Below, one piece after another: positions 1 to 8,980 of a DNA stretch of 49,526 nt. The notes under the pieces are model-generated. The model did no database searches, had not been told where the DNA came from, and saw only the letters and a list, made by a program, of their open reading frames with translations. The DNA comes from JAAZFF01 sp964405775 (GTDB taxonomy: Bacteria > Verrucomicrobiota > Kiritimatiellia > RFP12 > UBA3636). Position 1 is the first letter of the stretch; every line of letters begins with the position of its first letter. The translations under genes were made by a program, and so were the position numbers. The stretch lies in assembly GCA_964405775.1 (NCBI GenBank), contig CAYOPG010000005.1:1-49526 (forward strand), read 5' to 3'.

Positions 1-20
1 GATGCTAGTGGACACAAATA

Positions 21-749
21 ATGGAAACATCACGCTCATTCATAATTACCGCTTCAATCGCCATGATGGCGGTGACCGCATTTGCCCAGTCCCCTAAAGC
101 GGAAACGGCAAAACTCCCCGTCTACCCCACACCGGACATGACGATTGACTACCACACCGACTGGACAAAGGGACACTATCCGCGGAAGATTGCCGAGTTC
201 AAGGCAAAGCCGCTCGCAACAAACGATATCGTCTTTATCGGCGACAGCATCACTGAAAAGGGCGAAGACTGGGGCAGGCGCTTCGGCTCCGGCCGCGTCC
301 GCAATCGCGGCATCGCCGGCGATGTCACCGCCGGCGTCCTTCAGCGCCTAGGCGAAATATACGAATACCAGGCCGCCGCCGTATTCATCATGATAGGAGT
401 CAACGACATCAACGCCTCCGGCAAGACCGACAAGTTCGTCGTCGACAACATCAACTCCATCGTCTCCGAAATCCGAAAGAATTCCCCAAAGACTAAGATA
501 TACGTCCAGTCCATTCTCCCCACCGCCAAGGAGGACGTCTCCAAGACCGTCAGCTCCGTCAACAGCACACTACGTATGAACGCCACGAAAGGCGGCTACA
601 CCTTCATCAACCTCTACAACGACTTTGCGGACGAGAACAAGACCCTACGCAAGGAATTCACCAACGATGGCATCCACCTCACCGAAGCCGGCTACGCCAA
701 ATGGGTCGAAAAGGTGAAATCCACCGTCGACCAACTCATAAAGAAGTAG
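21..749 (+). CDS. Exported SGNH/GDSL-family hydrolase (esterase/acetylesterase-like)
   Basis: This is a 242-residue SGNH hydrolase, a family that cleaves esters such as acetyl groups on polysaccharides or lipids. The blocks are in order: GDS at 74-76 with nucleophile Ser76, the block II glycine in NRGIAGD (95-101), GVND at 126-129 with Asn128, and DGIH at 216-219 giving Asp216 and His219. A signal peptide is visible: a hydrophobic stretch at about 8-20 followed by AFA-Q, with cleavage near residue 22, so the enzyme is probably periplasmic or secreted. The ATG at 21 was chosen because it gives the full signal peptide; no clear Shine-Dalgarno precedes it. The gene may be the last of an operon lying to the left of the window. 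The family assignment is firm but the substrate is unknown. Platelet-activating-factor acetylhydrolase-like or sialate/xylan acetylesterase-like roles are possible. Confidence 0.88.
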   Translation: METSRSFIITASIAMMAVTAFAQSPKAETAKLPVYPTPDMTIDYHTDWTKGHYPRKIAEFKAKPLATNDIVFIGDSITEKGEDWGRRFGSGRVRNRGIAGDVTAGVLQRLGEIYEYQAAAVFIMIGVNDINASGKTDKFVVDNINSIVSEIRKNSPKTKIYVQSILPTAKEDVSKTVSSVNSTLRMNATKGGYTFINLYNDFADENKTLRKEFTNDGIHLTEAGYAKWVEKVKSTVDQLIKK

Positions 750-1198
750 CCCCGTTCCAACCAAGCCCGCCGCAGCCTCCAGGGTCAACACGGGAAACAA
801 GAAATAGGGGGTCCGCTAGAGGTGGGGAAAGACATACGGTTTACAGAGTTCTCTTCGGTTGTTTTCCCAACTTCTGTGTTGCGGGCGGCTCTGATAAATA
901 GTGTGATAAAGTCATGAAAAACGATGGCTATTCAGTTGATGCTGTTTACGTGGCGTGGTGGGGACTCTGCCACGGAGGCGGATGATGCTATAATCTTGTC
1001 TCAGGCCTGTTTTCGTACGCGCCATTGGTCCTCCGGCGAATCTTCGGTGAATTCCCGTCGCGATAAGAAAAAAGGTAAGCAAAAAAAGGTTGCCCTTGCG
1101 TAAATCAATCAAAATATGATAAGCTGACCGGAACTTTTTTTGACTTGTATAGCCGGCGGGTTTCGATGCCGGGCGGTAGTGCGTTTTGGAGCTTTTAA
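750..1198. other. 449-base intergenic region before the V-ATPase genes
   Basis: No gene is supported here. The stretch holds a 24-base palindromic repeat (950-973, annotated separately), a TATAAT hexamer at about 984-989 just after it, an A-rich segment (about 1066-1125), and a short GC-rich inverted repeat CCGGC/GCCGG at about 1155-1174 shortly before the start of the B subunit gene. A candidate promoter, TTGCCC then TATGAT with a long 19-base spacer, lies at about 1090-1120. The short open frames in it show no family resemblance. No remnant of a V-ATPase A or E subunit gene, which would often sit here, can be seen. Confidence 0.6.
950..973 (-). repeat. 24-base palindromic repeat, copy 1
   Basis: Read on the minus strand this is GTGGCAGAGTCCCCACC followed by ACGCCAC. 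It matches the copies at 29349 and 49473 except at two positions near the 3' end (and one internal base of the third copy). The ends GTGGC and GCCAC are complementary. It lies between genes, upstream of the V-ATPase genes. Confidence 0.8.
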
Positions 1199-2500
1199 AT
1201 GAACAAGGTATACCACAGGATCGACAACAGTTCTGGCAGCGTAATAAACCTCCGCGCGGGCGGGGTCAGATACAACGAGCTCGCGGAAGTTCAGTCCCGC
1301 GGAACCTTGTCACTGGCTCAGGTGATCAAGATTGACGGAGATAGCGTGTCATTGCAGGTTTTTGCGGGTGCTCGCGGAATCGCCACTGATGCGCGGGTCC
1401 GGTTTGTAGGACATCCGATGCAGGTGTCGTTTTCCGACAATCTATTGGGCCGCGTTTTCGACGGCGGCGGGAATCCCCGCGACAACTCCCCTGCCCTAAC
1501 CGACAACTTGATCAGGATCGGCGGTCCGTCGGTTAATCCTGTCAAGCGTATCATCCCGCGCAACATGGTGCGCACGGGCATTCCGATGATCGACGTATTC
1601 AACACGCTCGTAGAATCCCAGAAGCTGCCGATTTTCGCCAAAGCGGGCGAGCCATACAACCCTCTTCTCGCACGAATTGCGCTCCAAGCCGAGGTGGACG
1701 TGATCGTACTGGGAGGCATGGGGCTCAAGTACGATGATTATCTTTTCTTCCGCGACACTCTGGACAAAAGCGGGGCTCTTTCGCGCACGGTCATGTTTGT
1801 TCACACAGCGGCGGATCCAGTGGTTGAGTGCACAATGGTGCCGGACTTGTCGCTTGCCGTGGCGGAGCAGTTCGCTCTCAAGGGCAAGAAAGTTCTGGTG
1901 CTGCTCACGGACATGACATCGTTCGCCGACTCGCTGAAGGAAATCGCCATAACAATGGAGCAGATTCCTTCGAACCGCGGCTATCCTGGCGACCTTTATT
2001 CCCAGCTTGCATCTCGCTACGAAAAGGCTGTCGACTTTGAAGGCGCAGGCTCGATTACGATTCTGGCTGTAACGACGATGCCTGGCGACGACGTGACGCA
2101 TCCTGTGCCGGACAACACGGGCTACATCACGGAAGGGCAGTTTTATCTGCGCGACGGACGTATCGAGCCCTTCGGGTCGCTCTCCCGCCTCAAGCAGAAC
2201 GTCAACAAAACCACGCGCGAAGACCACCGCACAATCATGGACACCATGATCCAGTTGTATTCGCAGTACCGTTCCACGATCGAAAAACAGTCAATGGGCT
2301 TCCGAATGAGCGATTGGGACGCAAAGCTTCTAAAATATGGCAACCGCTTCGAGAAAGAGATGATGGACATCTCAGTCAACATCCCGCTCGAACGGGCTTT
2401 AGATCTGGGCTGGGAAATCCTTGCCGACTCCTTCGAGCCAATGGAAACCGGAATCAGATCTGAGATAATAAATAAATTCTGGGTCGGAAAGCGGGCTTAG
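1199..2500 (+). CDS. atpB: V/A-type ATPase subunit B (non-catalytic nucleotide-binding subunit)
   Basis: This 433-residue protein is the non-catalytic B subunit of a V/A-type rotary ATPase, which pairs with catalytic A subunits in the cytoplasmic head. It has the B-type beta-barrel start (VINLRAGGVRYNELAEV region, 16-31), the QKLPIF segment near 141, the DMTSFADSLKEI segment near 239-250, and GYPGDLYSQLASRYE near 261-275. It lacks the P-loop GxxGxGKT that the A subunit would carry. The length is close to the usual 430-460. A GGAG motif lies about 8 bases before the ATG. It starts a run with subunits D, I and K. In Chlamydia and spirochaetes the order is usually E-(x)-A-B-D-I-K, so the absence of A and E directly upstream is odd. 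Confidence 0.95.
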   Translation: MNKVYHRIDNSSGSVINLRAGGVRYNELAEVQSRGTLSLAQVIKIDGDSVSLQVFAGARGIATDARVRFVGHPMQVSFSDNLLGRVFDGGGNPRDNSPALTDNLIRIGGPSVNPVKRIIPRNMVRTGIPMIDVFNTLVESQKLPIFAKAGEPYNPLLARIALQAEVDVIVLGGMGLKYDDYLFFRDTLDKSGALSRTVMFVHTAADPVVECTMVPDLSLAVAEQFALKGKKVLVLLTDMTSFADSLKEIAITMEQIPSNRGYPGDLYSQLASRYEKAVDFEGAGSITILAVTTMPGDDVTHPVPDNTGYITEGQFYLRDGRIEPFGSLSRLKQNVNKTTREDHRTIMDTMIQLYSQYRSTIEKQSMGFRMSDWDAKLLKYGNRFEKEMMDISVNIPLERALDLGWEILADSFEPMETGIRSEIINKFWVGKRA

Positions 2501-2534
2501 ATTTATCGGCGTTTGAGCCGGAGAACTTGGTTAC

Positions 2535-3161
2535 ATGGCTAAAGTCAAACTCACAAAAACGGAGTTGAAAGCGCAGAAAGACGCGCTCGCGCGCTTCCAG
2601 CGATTCCTGCCGATGTTGCAGCTTAAAAAGCAACAGCTGCAGCTTGAGGTCGCGGGAATGCGTGCCAGAGCAGACGAACTGGCCAAAGCCATGGACGCTG
2701 TGATCAATTCACTCTCCGGCTGGCTCGGTCTGCTTGCTGACGAAAAAATTGAGATACCGGTAGTACTGGACCGAGTGGATGTCGGAACCGGCAACATAGC
2801 TGGCGTGACCATCCCCGTCTTCAAGGGCGTTGAAACACATCGTGGCGAGATAGACATGTTCGCGACTCCGCCTTGGGTTGACGACGCGGTAGCGGCGGCG
2901 GAAAAGCTAATGGCCACCGACGCCGAGAGACGTGTGCTGGAGCAGCAGATTATTCTTATTGAGGAAGAGCTTAGGACGACATCGCAGCGCGTCAACCTTT
3001 TCGAAAAGGTTAAAATCCCCGAGTGCAAGGAGAACATCCGAGTTATCGGGATTGTGCTAGCGGACGAGCAGACATCTGCCGTCGCGCGTGGTAAAATAGC
3101 CAAGAGCCGAGACAAGGGCGGCGAGCCCAGACCAACTAACGGCGAAGAGGATGCGGCATGA
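2535..3161 (+). CDS. atpD: V/A-type ATPase subunit D (central stalk)
   Basis: This 208-residue protein is the rotor-shaft subunit that couples the A/B head to the membrane ring. The N-terminus VKLTKTELKAQKDAL and the long heptad-rich helices at about 1-75 and 125-180 are typical of subunit D, which forms an antiparallel coiled coil. The length matches the family. It follows B by 34 bases and its TGA overlaps the ATG of subunit I (ATGA), indicating translational coupling. The C-terminal tail is hydrophilic and basic/acidic mixed. Confidence 0.95.
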   Translation: MAKVKLTKTELKAQKDALARFQRFLPMLQLKKQQLQLEVAGMRARADELAKAMDAVINSLSGWLGLLADEKIEIPVVLDRVDVGTGNIAGVTIPVFKGVETHRGEIDMFATPPWVDDAVAAAEKLMATDAERRVLEQQIILIEEELRTTSQRVNLFEKVKIPECKENIRVIGIVLADEQTSAVARGKIAKSRDKGGEPRPTNGEEDAA

Positions 3162-5032
3162 TCGTACCGATGAAATATTTGACGCTTCTTTGCGTCGAAC
3201 GCGACAAAAAGCGCGCGCTCCACGAGCTCGCCAAGCTAGGTATTTTGCACGTGGAGGAACGCATACGCGACTCCGCAGGCATCATAGCAGCCCAGAACGC
3301 GGTTGAAAGCGCAAAGCGCGCCATGACTGTGGTGGGGATCGCATCGGGCAAGGGCGACTGGAAGCAGCTTACAATTAAAGAGTCGGCGCTATCAGCGGAT
3401 CACGACACGACAATAGTGGGCGATATAAACCGCAGCGCTGATTCCTATGCAATTGCAAAGGCAAGAAGTCTGGAGCTCGCACGGGAAATAGCGGATTACG
3501 AAGTCTGGGGCGACTTCGATTTGGAGATGGCAGCCAAGCTCTCCAGCGAGGGACTTCCTGTGAAACTTTTCACAATGGCAGACAAAGCGGAAGTACCCGT
3601 GCCCGAGAGCGGTTATTTGCATATCGTCGGTTCTGGCAGAAACGGCAAATACGGCGTGGCTGTAGGCACAGAAGTGCCTGAGGGTGCAACATTTGTAGCG
3701 ATGCCAAGAGCAAGGCTCTCGCAGGTGGAAGCGGAATATAAAGCCGCGCTGGACACTATGAAGCTGAATGCAGACAAATTGGCCGCCTATAACGACAGCT
3801 TAGAGGAGATACAAGCGGAGCTCAACAGACGAATGGAGGCTGGCGACTACATCTCGGTTTCAGACAACATGCCGGCATCCGGCGCTGTAGCGTACCTGAT
3901 CGGGTTCATTGACGCTCGCCAAGAAAACAACGCTATTGCCTCCGCGAGAGACAACGGTTGGGGAATTGTCGTTCGCGATCCACTCCCAGACGAGACACCA
4001 CCCACACAACTGGAACCGTCAAGGATTTTCAGGCCGGTTCTGGCGCTTTTCAAAGCACTCGGCATCACACCGGGATACACGGAATCCGATGTCAGCGTGC
4101 CGTTTTTCTTTTTCTTTTCGATTTTCTTCGCCATGCTCGTTGGCGACGCCGGATATGGCGCGATAATTCTGGGGCTTACGCTCTATTTGCATGGCAAGAC
4201 AAAGGCTGCCACGGCGGCGACCGGCAAAAAGCCTTCTTTGCTTATAAGTTCATGGATTAAGTTGCTGTATTTCTTCTCCTCCAGCACGATTTTGTACGGA
4301 CTTCTGAGTGGCACCATTTTCGGCACAACGTATTTTGGAATGGACATGCATACCCTTCCGGCTTTTATTCAGAAGTCGGTGGCATTGCTTGCGGATCAGG
4401 ATTACATGATGCAACTCTGCTTTACCATAGGCGCGGTACATCTGAGCGTTGCGCGGGTCTGGAACGCTATGATACTCTGGCCATCAAAAAAAATGTTGGC
4501 CGAGCTCGGTTGGGTTGGCGTAATTTGGAGCATGTACCTGCTCGTATGCACCATCGTTATGGATCCATCGAAATTCACATACCCGTTCTGGGGGCCATAT
4601 TTGCTGTTAGTTTCGGTAGTGCTCATATTCCTTTTCATGCTGGACAAATCCGAGCTTAAGACTCAGGGCATCAGCCTCGCGATGCTGCCGCTTAACATAA
4701 TGAGCAGCCTTGGCGATGTTATTTCTTACGTTCGCCTTTACGCGGTTGGGCTGGCTTCAGTGAAGCTTGCGGAGAATTTCAACAGCATGGCGTTGGACAT
4801 GGATCTTCCGATGCTGATTAAAATCCCCGTTGTAGTTTTAATACTCGGTTTCGGGCACGGACTGAATCTCGCCATGGCGGCGCTCAGTATACTGGTCCAC
4901 GGTGTGCGCCTGAACACTCTTGAGTTTTCCGGTGCCAAAGGCGTGTCATGGAGCGGCTACACTTTCAAACCATTTACAGCGTTAGATCCGGTTGCCGCAA
5001 ACGCGGCGAACGATCCGCAGAGGGAATCTTGA
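3158..5032 (+). CDS. atpI: V/A-type ATPase subunit I (membrane stator, ion half-channels)
   Basis: This 624-residue protein is the a/I-type stator subunit. The N-terminal half (1 to about 310) is soluble with coiled-coil segments and docks the peripheral stalk. From about 313 onward there are roughly seven to eight membrane segments, starting with a run of phenylalanines followed by VGDAGYGAIILG, a typical family motif. The segment SYVRLYAVGLA carries the essential arginine (Arg526) that faces the rotor ring carboxylate. The last membrane hairpin includes FGHGLNLAMAALS. The gene overlaps subunit D by four bases and is followed after 58 bases by subunit K. Confidence 0.95.
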   Translation: MIVPMKYLTLLCVERDKKRALHELAKLGILHVEERIRDSAGIIAAQNAVESAKRAMTVVGIASGKGDWKQLTIKESALSADHDTTIVGDINRSADSYAIAKARSLELAREIADYEVWGDFDLEMAAKLSSEGLPVKLFTMADKAEVPVPESGYLHIVGSGRNGKYGVAVGTEVPEGATFVAMPRARLSQVEAEYKAALDTMKLNADKLAAYNDSLEEIQAELNRRMEAGDYISVSDNMPASGAVAYLIGFIDARQENNAIASARDNGWGIVVRDPLPDETPPTQLEPSRIFRPVLALFKALGITPGYTESDVSVPFFFFFSIFFAMLVGDAGYGAIILGLTLYLHGKTKAATAATGKKPSLLISSWIKLLYFFSSSTILYGLLSGTIFGTTYFGMDMHTLPAFIQKSVALLADQDYMMQLCFTIGAVHLSVARVWNAMILWPSKKMLAELGWVGVIWSMYLLVCTIVMDPSKFTYPFWGPYLLLVSVVLIFLFMLDKSELKTQGISLAMLPLNIMSSLGDVISYVRLYAVGLASVKLAENFNSMALDMDLPMLIKIPVVVLILGFGHGLNLAMAALSILVHGVRLNTLEFSGAKGVSWSGYTFKPFTALDPVAANAANDPQRES

Positions 5033-5090
5033 TTTTATACAAAACTAAAGGCGCTTTGTGGCGCACTCTATCTAAAGGAAGGTACATAAT

Positions 5091-5576
5091 ATGCAAGAAA
5101 TCAATGTCGCAATGGGAATAGCGGGCGCAGTCATCACCTTGGGGCTTAGCGCCATTGGTTCAGGACTTGGCACGGGCAGTGCAGGAGCGTCTGCGGTCGG
5201 CGCATGGAAGAAATGCTACGCGCAGGGCAAACCCGCTCCTTTCATCCTGCTATCATACGTGGGCGCCCCGATCACTCAGACGCTCTATGGCATGATAGTT
5301 ATGTTCGTCATGATCAACACTGCCACTGGCGAGGGCTTTCGTCCAGGCGCCGGCATAGCGATGCTCATCATAGGCATATTCTCTGGAATAGCAATGGGCA
5401 TCTCGGCGTATCTTCAAGGGCGAGTTGCCGCAGCGGCCGCGGATTCACAGGCTGAGACGGGTTCTGGACTAGCAAACAACATGTCGGCGATCGGCATAGT
5501 AGAGACCGTCGCCATTTTCGTGATGGTGTTTACGCTGATAGCCGTCGGCAACCTCGCCGTTGCGCCAGCAGGCTAA
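5091..5576 (+). CDS. atpK: V/A-type ATPase subunit K (rotor-ring proteolipid), Na+-type signature
   Basis: This 161-residue protein has four membrane helices (two fused c-type hairpins) and forms the rotor ring. The ion-binding glutamate is present only in helix 4 (Glu138 in IVETVAI). The corresponding site in helix 2 is a glutamine (Gln63 in PITQTLYG), as in V-type rings. By recalled alignment with Enterococcus hirae NtpK, Thr62, Gln63, Tyr66, Gln109 and Glu138 match T64, Q65, Y68, Q110 and E139 of its sodium site, while L61 is replaced by Ala59. This suggests Na+ rather than H+ coupling, as an inference. A GGAAGG ribosome site lies 8 bases before the ATG. The next gene converges from the opposite strand only 21 bases away. 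Confidence 0.93.
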   Translation: MQEINVAMGIAGAVITLGLSAIGSGLGTGSAGASAVGAWKKCYAQGKPAPFILLSYVGAPITQTLYGMIVMFVMINTATGEGFRPGAGIAMLIIGIFSGIAMGISAYLQGRVAAAAADSQAETGSGLANNMSAIGIVETVAIFVMVFTLIAVGNLAVAPAG

Positions 5577-5597
5577 ATTTGCCCAACTATCGCCTTC

Positions 5598-6668
5598 TCA
5601 AGGGGCGCACTGCATGGTGTCAGAGGATGGGCCAGTTGGTTTTTTCTTTGCCAATGCGATCCCTGACACCATTATTATTCCTGACACCAAAGCCCAGAAA
5701 ATAATCGCGCCGAACATCAAAAGGCCGAGTGCTGTTGATTGTGTTCGCGGAACGGCTACAGAGTCCATCAGGAACTGAAGCATGTTTTCACGAACACCGG
5801 CCCCCCCGGGAGTTAGCGGGAAAGCTGCGACAGTGTTGGCTATGGGTGAAATAACGAACAAATCGCGCAACGGAAGAGTCATTCCGATAGACCGGCTCAG
5901 AAGAAAGTAGCAGCATACATCTACAACATGGTTGCAAAGGGAAAGCAGGATTGCCGCAACGGTAACCCGCGGATGTGTCAGACATACACGGAATGTCTTC
6001 CAAATGTTTAGCATTGTCTCAAGCAATTTTTCGGAAAAACCGCCAGGCTTCGGGTATACGCGTCTGGAGAGCTTCCCCCAATCTATTACTGTGAGCAGCA
6101 GCACTAGTACTATGCAACCAGACAGAACAGCATAAATGACGTGAATCATCAGCCGAAGGATCGGGTCGTTCTCGAAAAAATCTTTCCGGAACAAAGATAT
6201 GGTCGAAACGAATATGATCATCGCAAAGAATCCGATGAGACGCTCTGCCGCTATAGAAGTTATTGCCTCCGTACGTCGTCCCGGGCATTTTACAGCAATC
6301 ACGGCTCCCTTGACGAAGTCCCCACCGGTTGCGCCCGGTCCCAGAACATTGAAAAAATGGCCTGTGGCGTAGAGCCTTAAACTGTCTTTAAAAGTTATTG
6401 GGAGTTTCAGTGTACGCAGCATGATATACCAGCGTACAAGGCCGCATAGCAAAGAAATACAGAACATTGCGACACCTGACGCCAAGTACCACGGGCGGTC
6501 GAGTGCGGATTTTAAAGTGGCCGTCAACTGCGAGAGGCTGCCTGATTTGCCGACGAAAACAGCGAGCAGAAAAATCGCGAGAGCCGAAGCCAAAATAGTA
6601 AAAGTCACCCTGCGTCCTTTTCCCAGAAAAGGCAGTTTCAGCATTTCAAGGTAGTAATGAAAAGACAT
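5598..6668 (-). CDS. Lysylphosphatidylglycerol synthase TM-region / UPF0104-type membrane protein
   Basis: This 356-residue polytopic membrane protein has about eight hydrophobic segments. It carries the signature of the MprF/AglD/YbhN flippase-like family: a GATGGDFVKG loop (about 118-127), AAERLIGF (about 144-151) and PLTPGGAGVREN in the C-terminal third. Members flip or transfer lipid-linked groups or have no assigned role; there is no MprF synthetase domain here, so lysyl transfer itself is not implied. It is the last gene of a minus-strand run that begins with rny, 40 bases after the CPBP protease gene. No clear terminator lies in the 21-base gap to the convergent atpK. Confidence 0.82.
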   Translation of the reverse strand: MSFHYYLEMLKLPFLGKGRRVTFTILASALAIFLLAVFVGKSGSLSQLTATLKSALDRPWYLASGVAMFCISLLCGLVRWYIMLRTLKLPITFKDSLRLYATGHFFNVLGPGATGGDFVKGAVIAVKCPGRRTEAITSIAAERLIGFFAMIIFVSTISLFRKDFFENDPILRLMIHVIYAVLSGCIVLVLLLTVIDWGKLSRRVYPKPGGFSEKLLETMLNIWKTFRVCLTHPRVTVAAILLSLCNHVVDVCCYFLLSRSIGMTLPLRDLFVISPIANTVAAFPLTPGGAGVRENMLQFLMDSVAVPRTQSTALGLLMFGAIIFWALVSGIIMVSGIALAKKKPTGPSSDTMQCAP

Positions 6669-6708
6669 AGTAGGCTGGATGTTATTCTATTCGCGGAGCT
6701 TGTGAAAG

Positions 6709-7434
6709 CTAAAACAAAATTGCAGAGATACCGAGGTTTACAGCATTGAATGCGCCATGCATGGCCGTCACAAGCAGAACGGAGCCGGAACCTATATAGG
6801 CGACAGCGAGCAGGACGCCGACAAAAAAAAGTGCAGGAGCGGCAGGCAGATGTATGTGGAGCAGAGAGAAGAAAACAGCCGATAGAAGCACGGCCAGGAC
6901 GTTGCCGTGGCGGTGTCGCAACACAGACACGAGAACCCCCCGATACATGATTTCCTCGGCAAGAGGTGTGACAGCTATCATCACTATCGCCGCGGCAATG
7001 GAAAGCCATAGAGGCGAGGCTTCGTTGAAAACAGTTTGCATCACAGGCTGCGATTCGGGACTGAAACCGAAGTGTTTGGTATACGCGACTCCAGTGATGT
7101 ACGAGATCGGAATAGCGGCCAGTGCCATTAATACGCCGACAAGAATCCCCTTCCCTATTTCAGGCAAAGGTCGGGTGATGCCAAGCTGACACAACGGATT
7201 TGTGCGAAATTCCAAGCAGCGTATGAGCACTAGGGAGATGGCGAACGCTGCGGGTATGCACATAACGACGACATGTACAAAACCGAGAGGTGTGGATGCC
7301 GCTGCGTAGCCACGACCTAATATGTTGGCAAGGATGACGCCAGAGGCCATCAACATTGCAAACGCTATTACGGCGATGGCGTCGAATTCAGTCCACACGC
7401 GTTCCGCCGCATCCCCTTGTTTTTCAAGGCTCAT
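6709..7434 (-). CDS. CPBP-family intramembrane metalloprotease (Abi/CAAX-protease-like)
   Basis: This 241-residue membrane protein has the three CPBP motifs: EExxxR at 160-165 (EEIMYR), FxxxH at 189-193 (FFSLLH) and HxxxN at 226-230 (HGAFN). These residues form the zinc or activating site of the Rce1-like fold. Six to eight hydrophobic helices span the protein. Its start overlaps the stop of the upstream GYF-domain gene by four bases, so the two are translationally coupled and may work on the same membrane process. The substrate is not known. Confidence 0.88.
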   Translation of the reverse strand: MSLEKQGDAAERVWTEFDAIAVIAFAMLMASGVILANILGRGYAAASTPLGFVHVVVMCIPAAFAISLVLIRCLEFRTNPLCQLGITRPLPEIGKGILVGVLMALAAIPISYITGVAYTKHFGFSPESQPVMQTVFNEASPLWLSIAAAIVMIAVTPLAEEIMYRGVLVSVLRHRHGNVLAVLLSAVFFSLLHIHLPAAPALFFVGVLLAVAYIGSGSVLLVTAMHGAFNAVNLGISAILF

Positions 7435-8951
7435 CTGGGTAGATGGATGATACCGGGTTTCGGGACAGCGAGACGCAAATCTGGGCGCTTGCGGAACACC
7501 ATGTCGAGCGTCCAGAGTCTGCGCAGCAGGTGAAGCGGCAGCATTAAAATTGCAGCCAGAAAAGGCATCGATCCAACTAACAACAACGCCATAAGCGCAC
7601 TCATGCCGAAAAGCATGCCCACTAAAAAAATCGTTGTGCCAAACAACAGGTATGCCAGACAGAGCAGAAACAAGTAGCGGAGGAGCCAGAAGCCGATGTA
7701 ACTGAACGTCTCGGCGAACGCCGAAATAAAACTCCTGCCTTCAAGAATAACATGTGGTGTCACAAAATCGGCTACGTATCCGATAAGCACACGGTCTATT
7801 ATGAGAATGGCCATAAGCGCGAAACCGTGGCGCATGACGGTGGTGTACAAATCCGGCGAATCCGCTGGAAGTGACGCGATAGCAGAAACGGCATTCACGA
7901 AGACAATGCAGAATATAGCCACAGAGACCAGCTTAATTGTGAGCATGCCGCGGAACAACTGGGAAGACGGGCGCTGCGCTGCGATCCAGGACGATATTGC
8001 AAACGAATCCGGCGCATATACTCTAATCAGCAGCATTGAATGCCCGCGTGCGGCAAACCAGATATTAATAGTAACCACAAATGCGTAGAACAGCAACCCG
8101 ATTAATATCAATTTAGTACGTTCACGTTTGGTTTTAGACTGCATGGAGACCAAGTCAACGGATGTGGGAGTTCCGTATGACGATGATGAACCGGCGGCCC
8201 AATCCCGGATACCGACGGCGGTATCTCGGACTGCGTCCGAAAACATTTCTTTCTGTTCTTCGTCAGTCAGACTTGCCCGTTCTTCAGCCGGCATGGACTG
8301 CAACTTCCCGAATAATTCGAACACCCCGCTTGTCATGACTTGGTCGAGCCCCATTTCGGAGGCTTGACTCGTAGGTTTTCCAGATGCGGCGAGAGAGGTC
8401 AGCCATGTCACTGGATTTGGCATGGAAACCATAGTCAGCATGACGCAGATCGCCATAATAAACCAGCGGCGCAGAGAGAAGTTCGAGAAGAGAATTGTTA
8501 CTGTGTTCTGCCACCCGCGCGAGAGGGATTTTAGGCACACTACGGGCTCAGGCGGAGGCGGCGAGCCATCGGCAGCGGTCTGCGGAGGGGTGAACGGCGA
8601 TCTGGGGATGCGCGACTTCAGCTTTTCTGCCAATTCAGGAGGAAGGCCTTCCATCAGCTCCTCTATCGACTTAAGCGGAGGCTGCGGAGATTCCGGGCTT
8701 GCTCCTGATTCGGGTAATCCGGCATTTTCATTGTTGTTGAGAGAGTCTTCCGGGGGAGTCTCCGTCTCTTTTTTCTCAGGCGGGAAAAGCCCTTCAAGTG
8801 TTGAGGCTTTGCGCCACTCGGTGCCAAAAGCGGGAGACCACACGAAATCGTCGGGACCTATTATTTTTTCCTCAACGGCTTTTCTAACCGCATCCCATGA
8901 GACCGGGCCGGTTCTTTCCCCGCCTACGGCATAGTACCACGTGACATTCAT
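7431..8951 (-). CDS. GYF_2-domain membrane protein of unknown function
   Basis: This 506-residue protein starts with a GYF_2-type (DUF4339) domain at about 3-55, recognisable from WYYAVGGERTGPVSW and the FVWSPAFGTEWRKAS segment. Such domains are small peptide-binding modules on the cytoplasmic face. A Pro/Glu/Ser-rich linker (about 58-125) follows, then about six membrane segments from about 148 to the end, including a long hydrophobic hairpin near 420-485. The remaining membrane region resembles no family I can name with confidence. It lies 29 bases after cvpA and overlaps the protease gene downstream. Confidence 0.75.
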   Translation of the reverse strand: MNVTWYYAVGGERTGPVSWDAVRKAVEEKIIGPDDFVWSPAFGTEWRKASTLEGLFPPEKKETETPPEDSLNNNENAGLPESGASPESPQPPLKSIEELMEGLPPELAEKLKSRIPRSPFTPPQTAADGSPPPPEPVVCLKSLSRGWQNTVTILFSNFSLRRWFIMAICVMLTMVSMPNPVTWLTSLAASGKPTSQASEMGLDQVMTSGVFELFGKLQSMPAEERASLTDEEQKEMFSDAVRDTAVGIRDWAAGSSSSYGTPTSVDLVSMQSKTKRERTKLILIGLLFYAFVVTINIWFAARGHSMLLIRVYAPDSFAISSWIAAQRPSSQLFRGMLTIKLVSVAIFCIVFVNAVSAIASLPADSPDLYTTVMRHGFALMAILIIDRVLIGYVADFVTPHVILEGRSFISAFAETFSYIGFWLLRYLFLLCLAYLLFGTTIFLVGMLFGMSALMALLLVGSMPFLAAILMLPLHLLRRLWTLDMVFRKRPDLRLAVPKPGIIHLPR

Positions 8952-8980
8952 ATAAGCTGTAATTACTCCTGTACTTCTTC

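Noticed and set aside
5577..5597. Terminator between atpK and the convergent flippase gene
   Set aside because: The 21-base gap has neither a stable stem nor a T-run.
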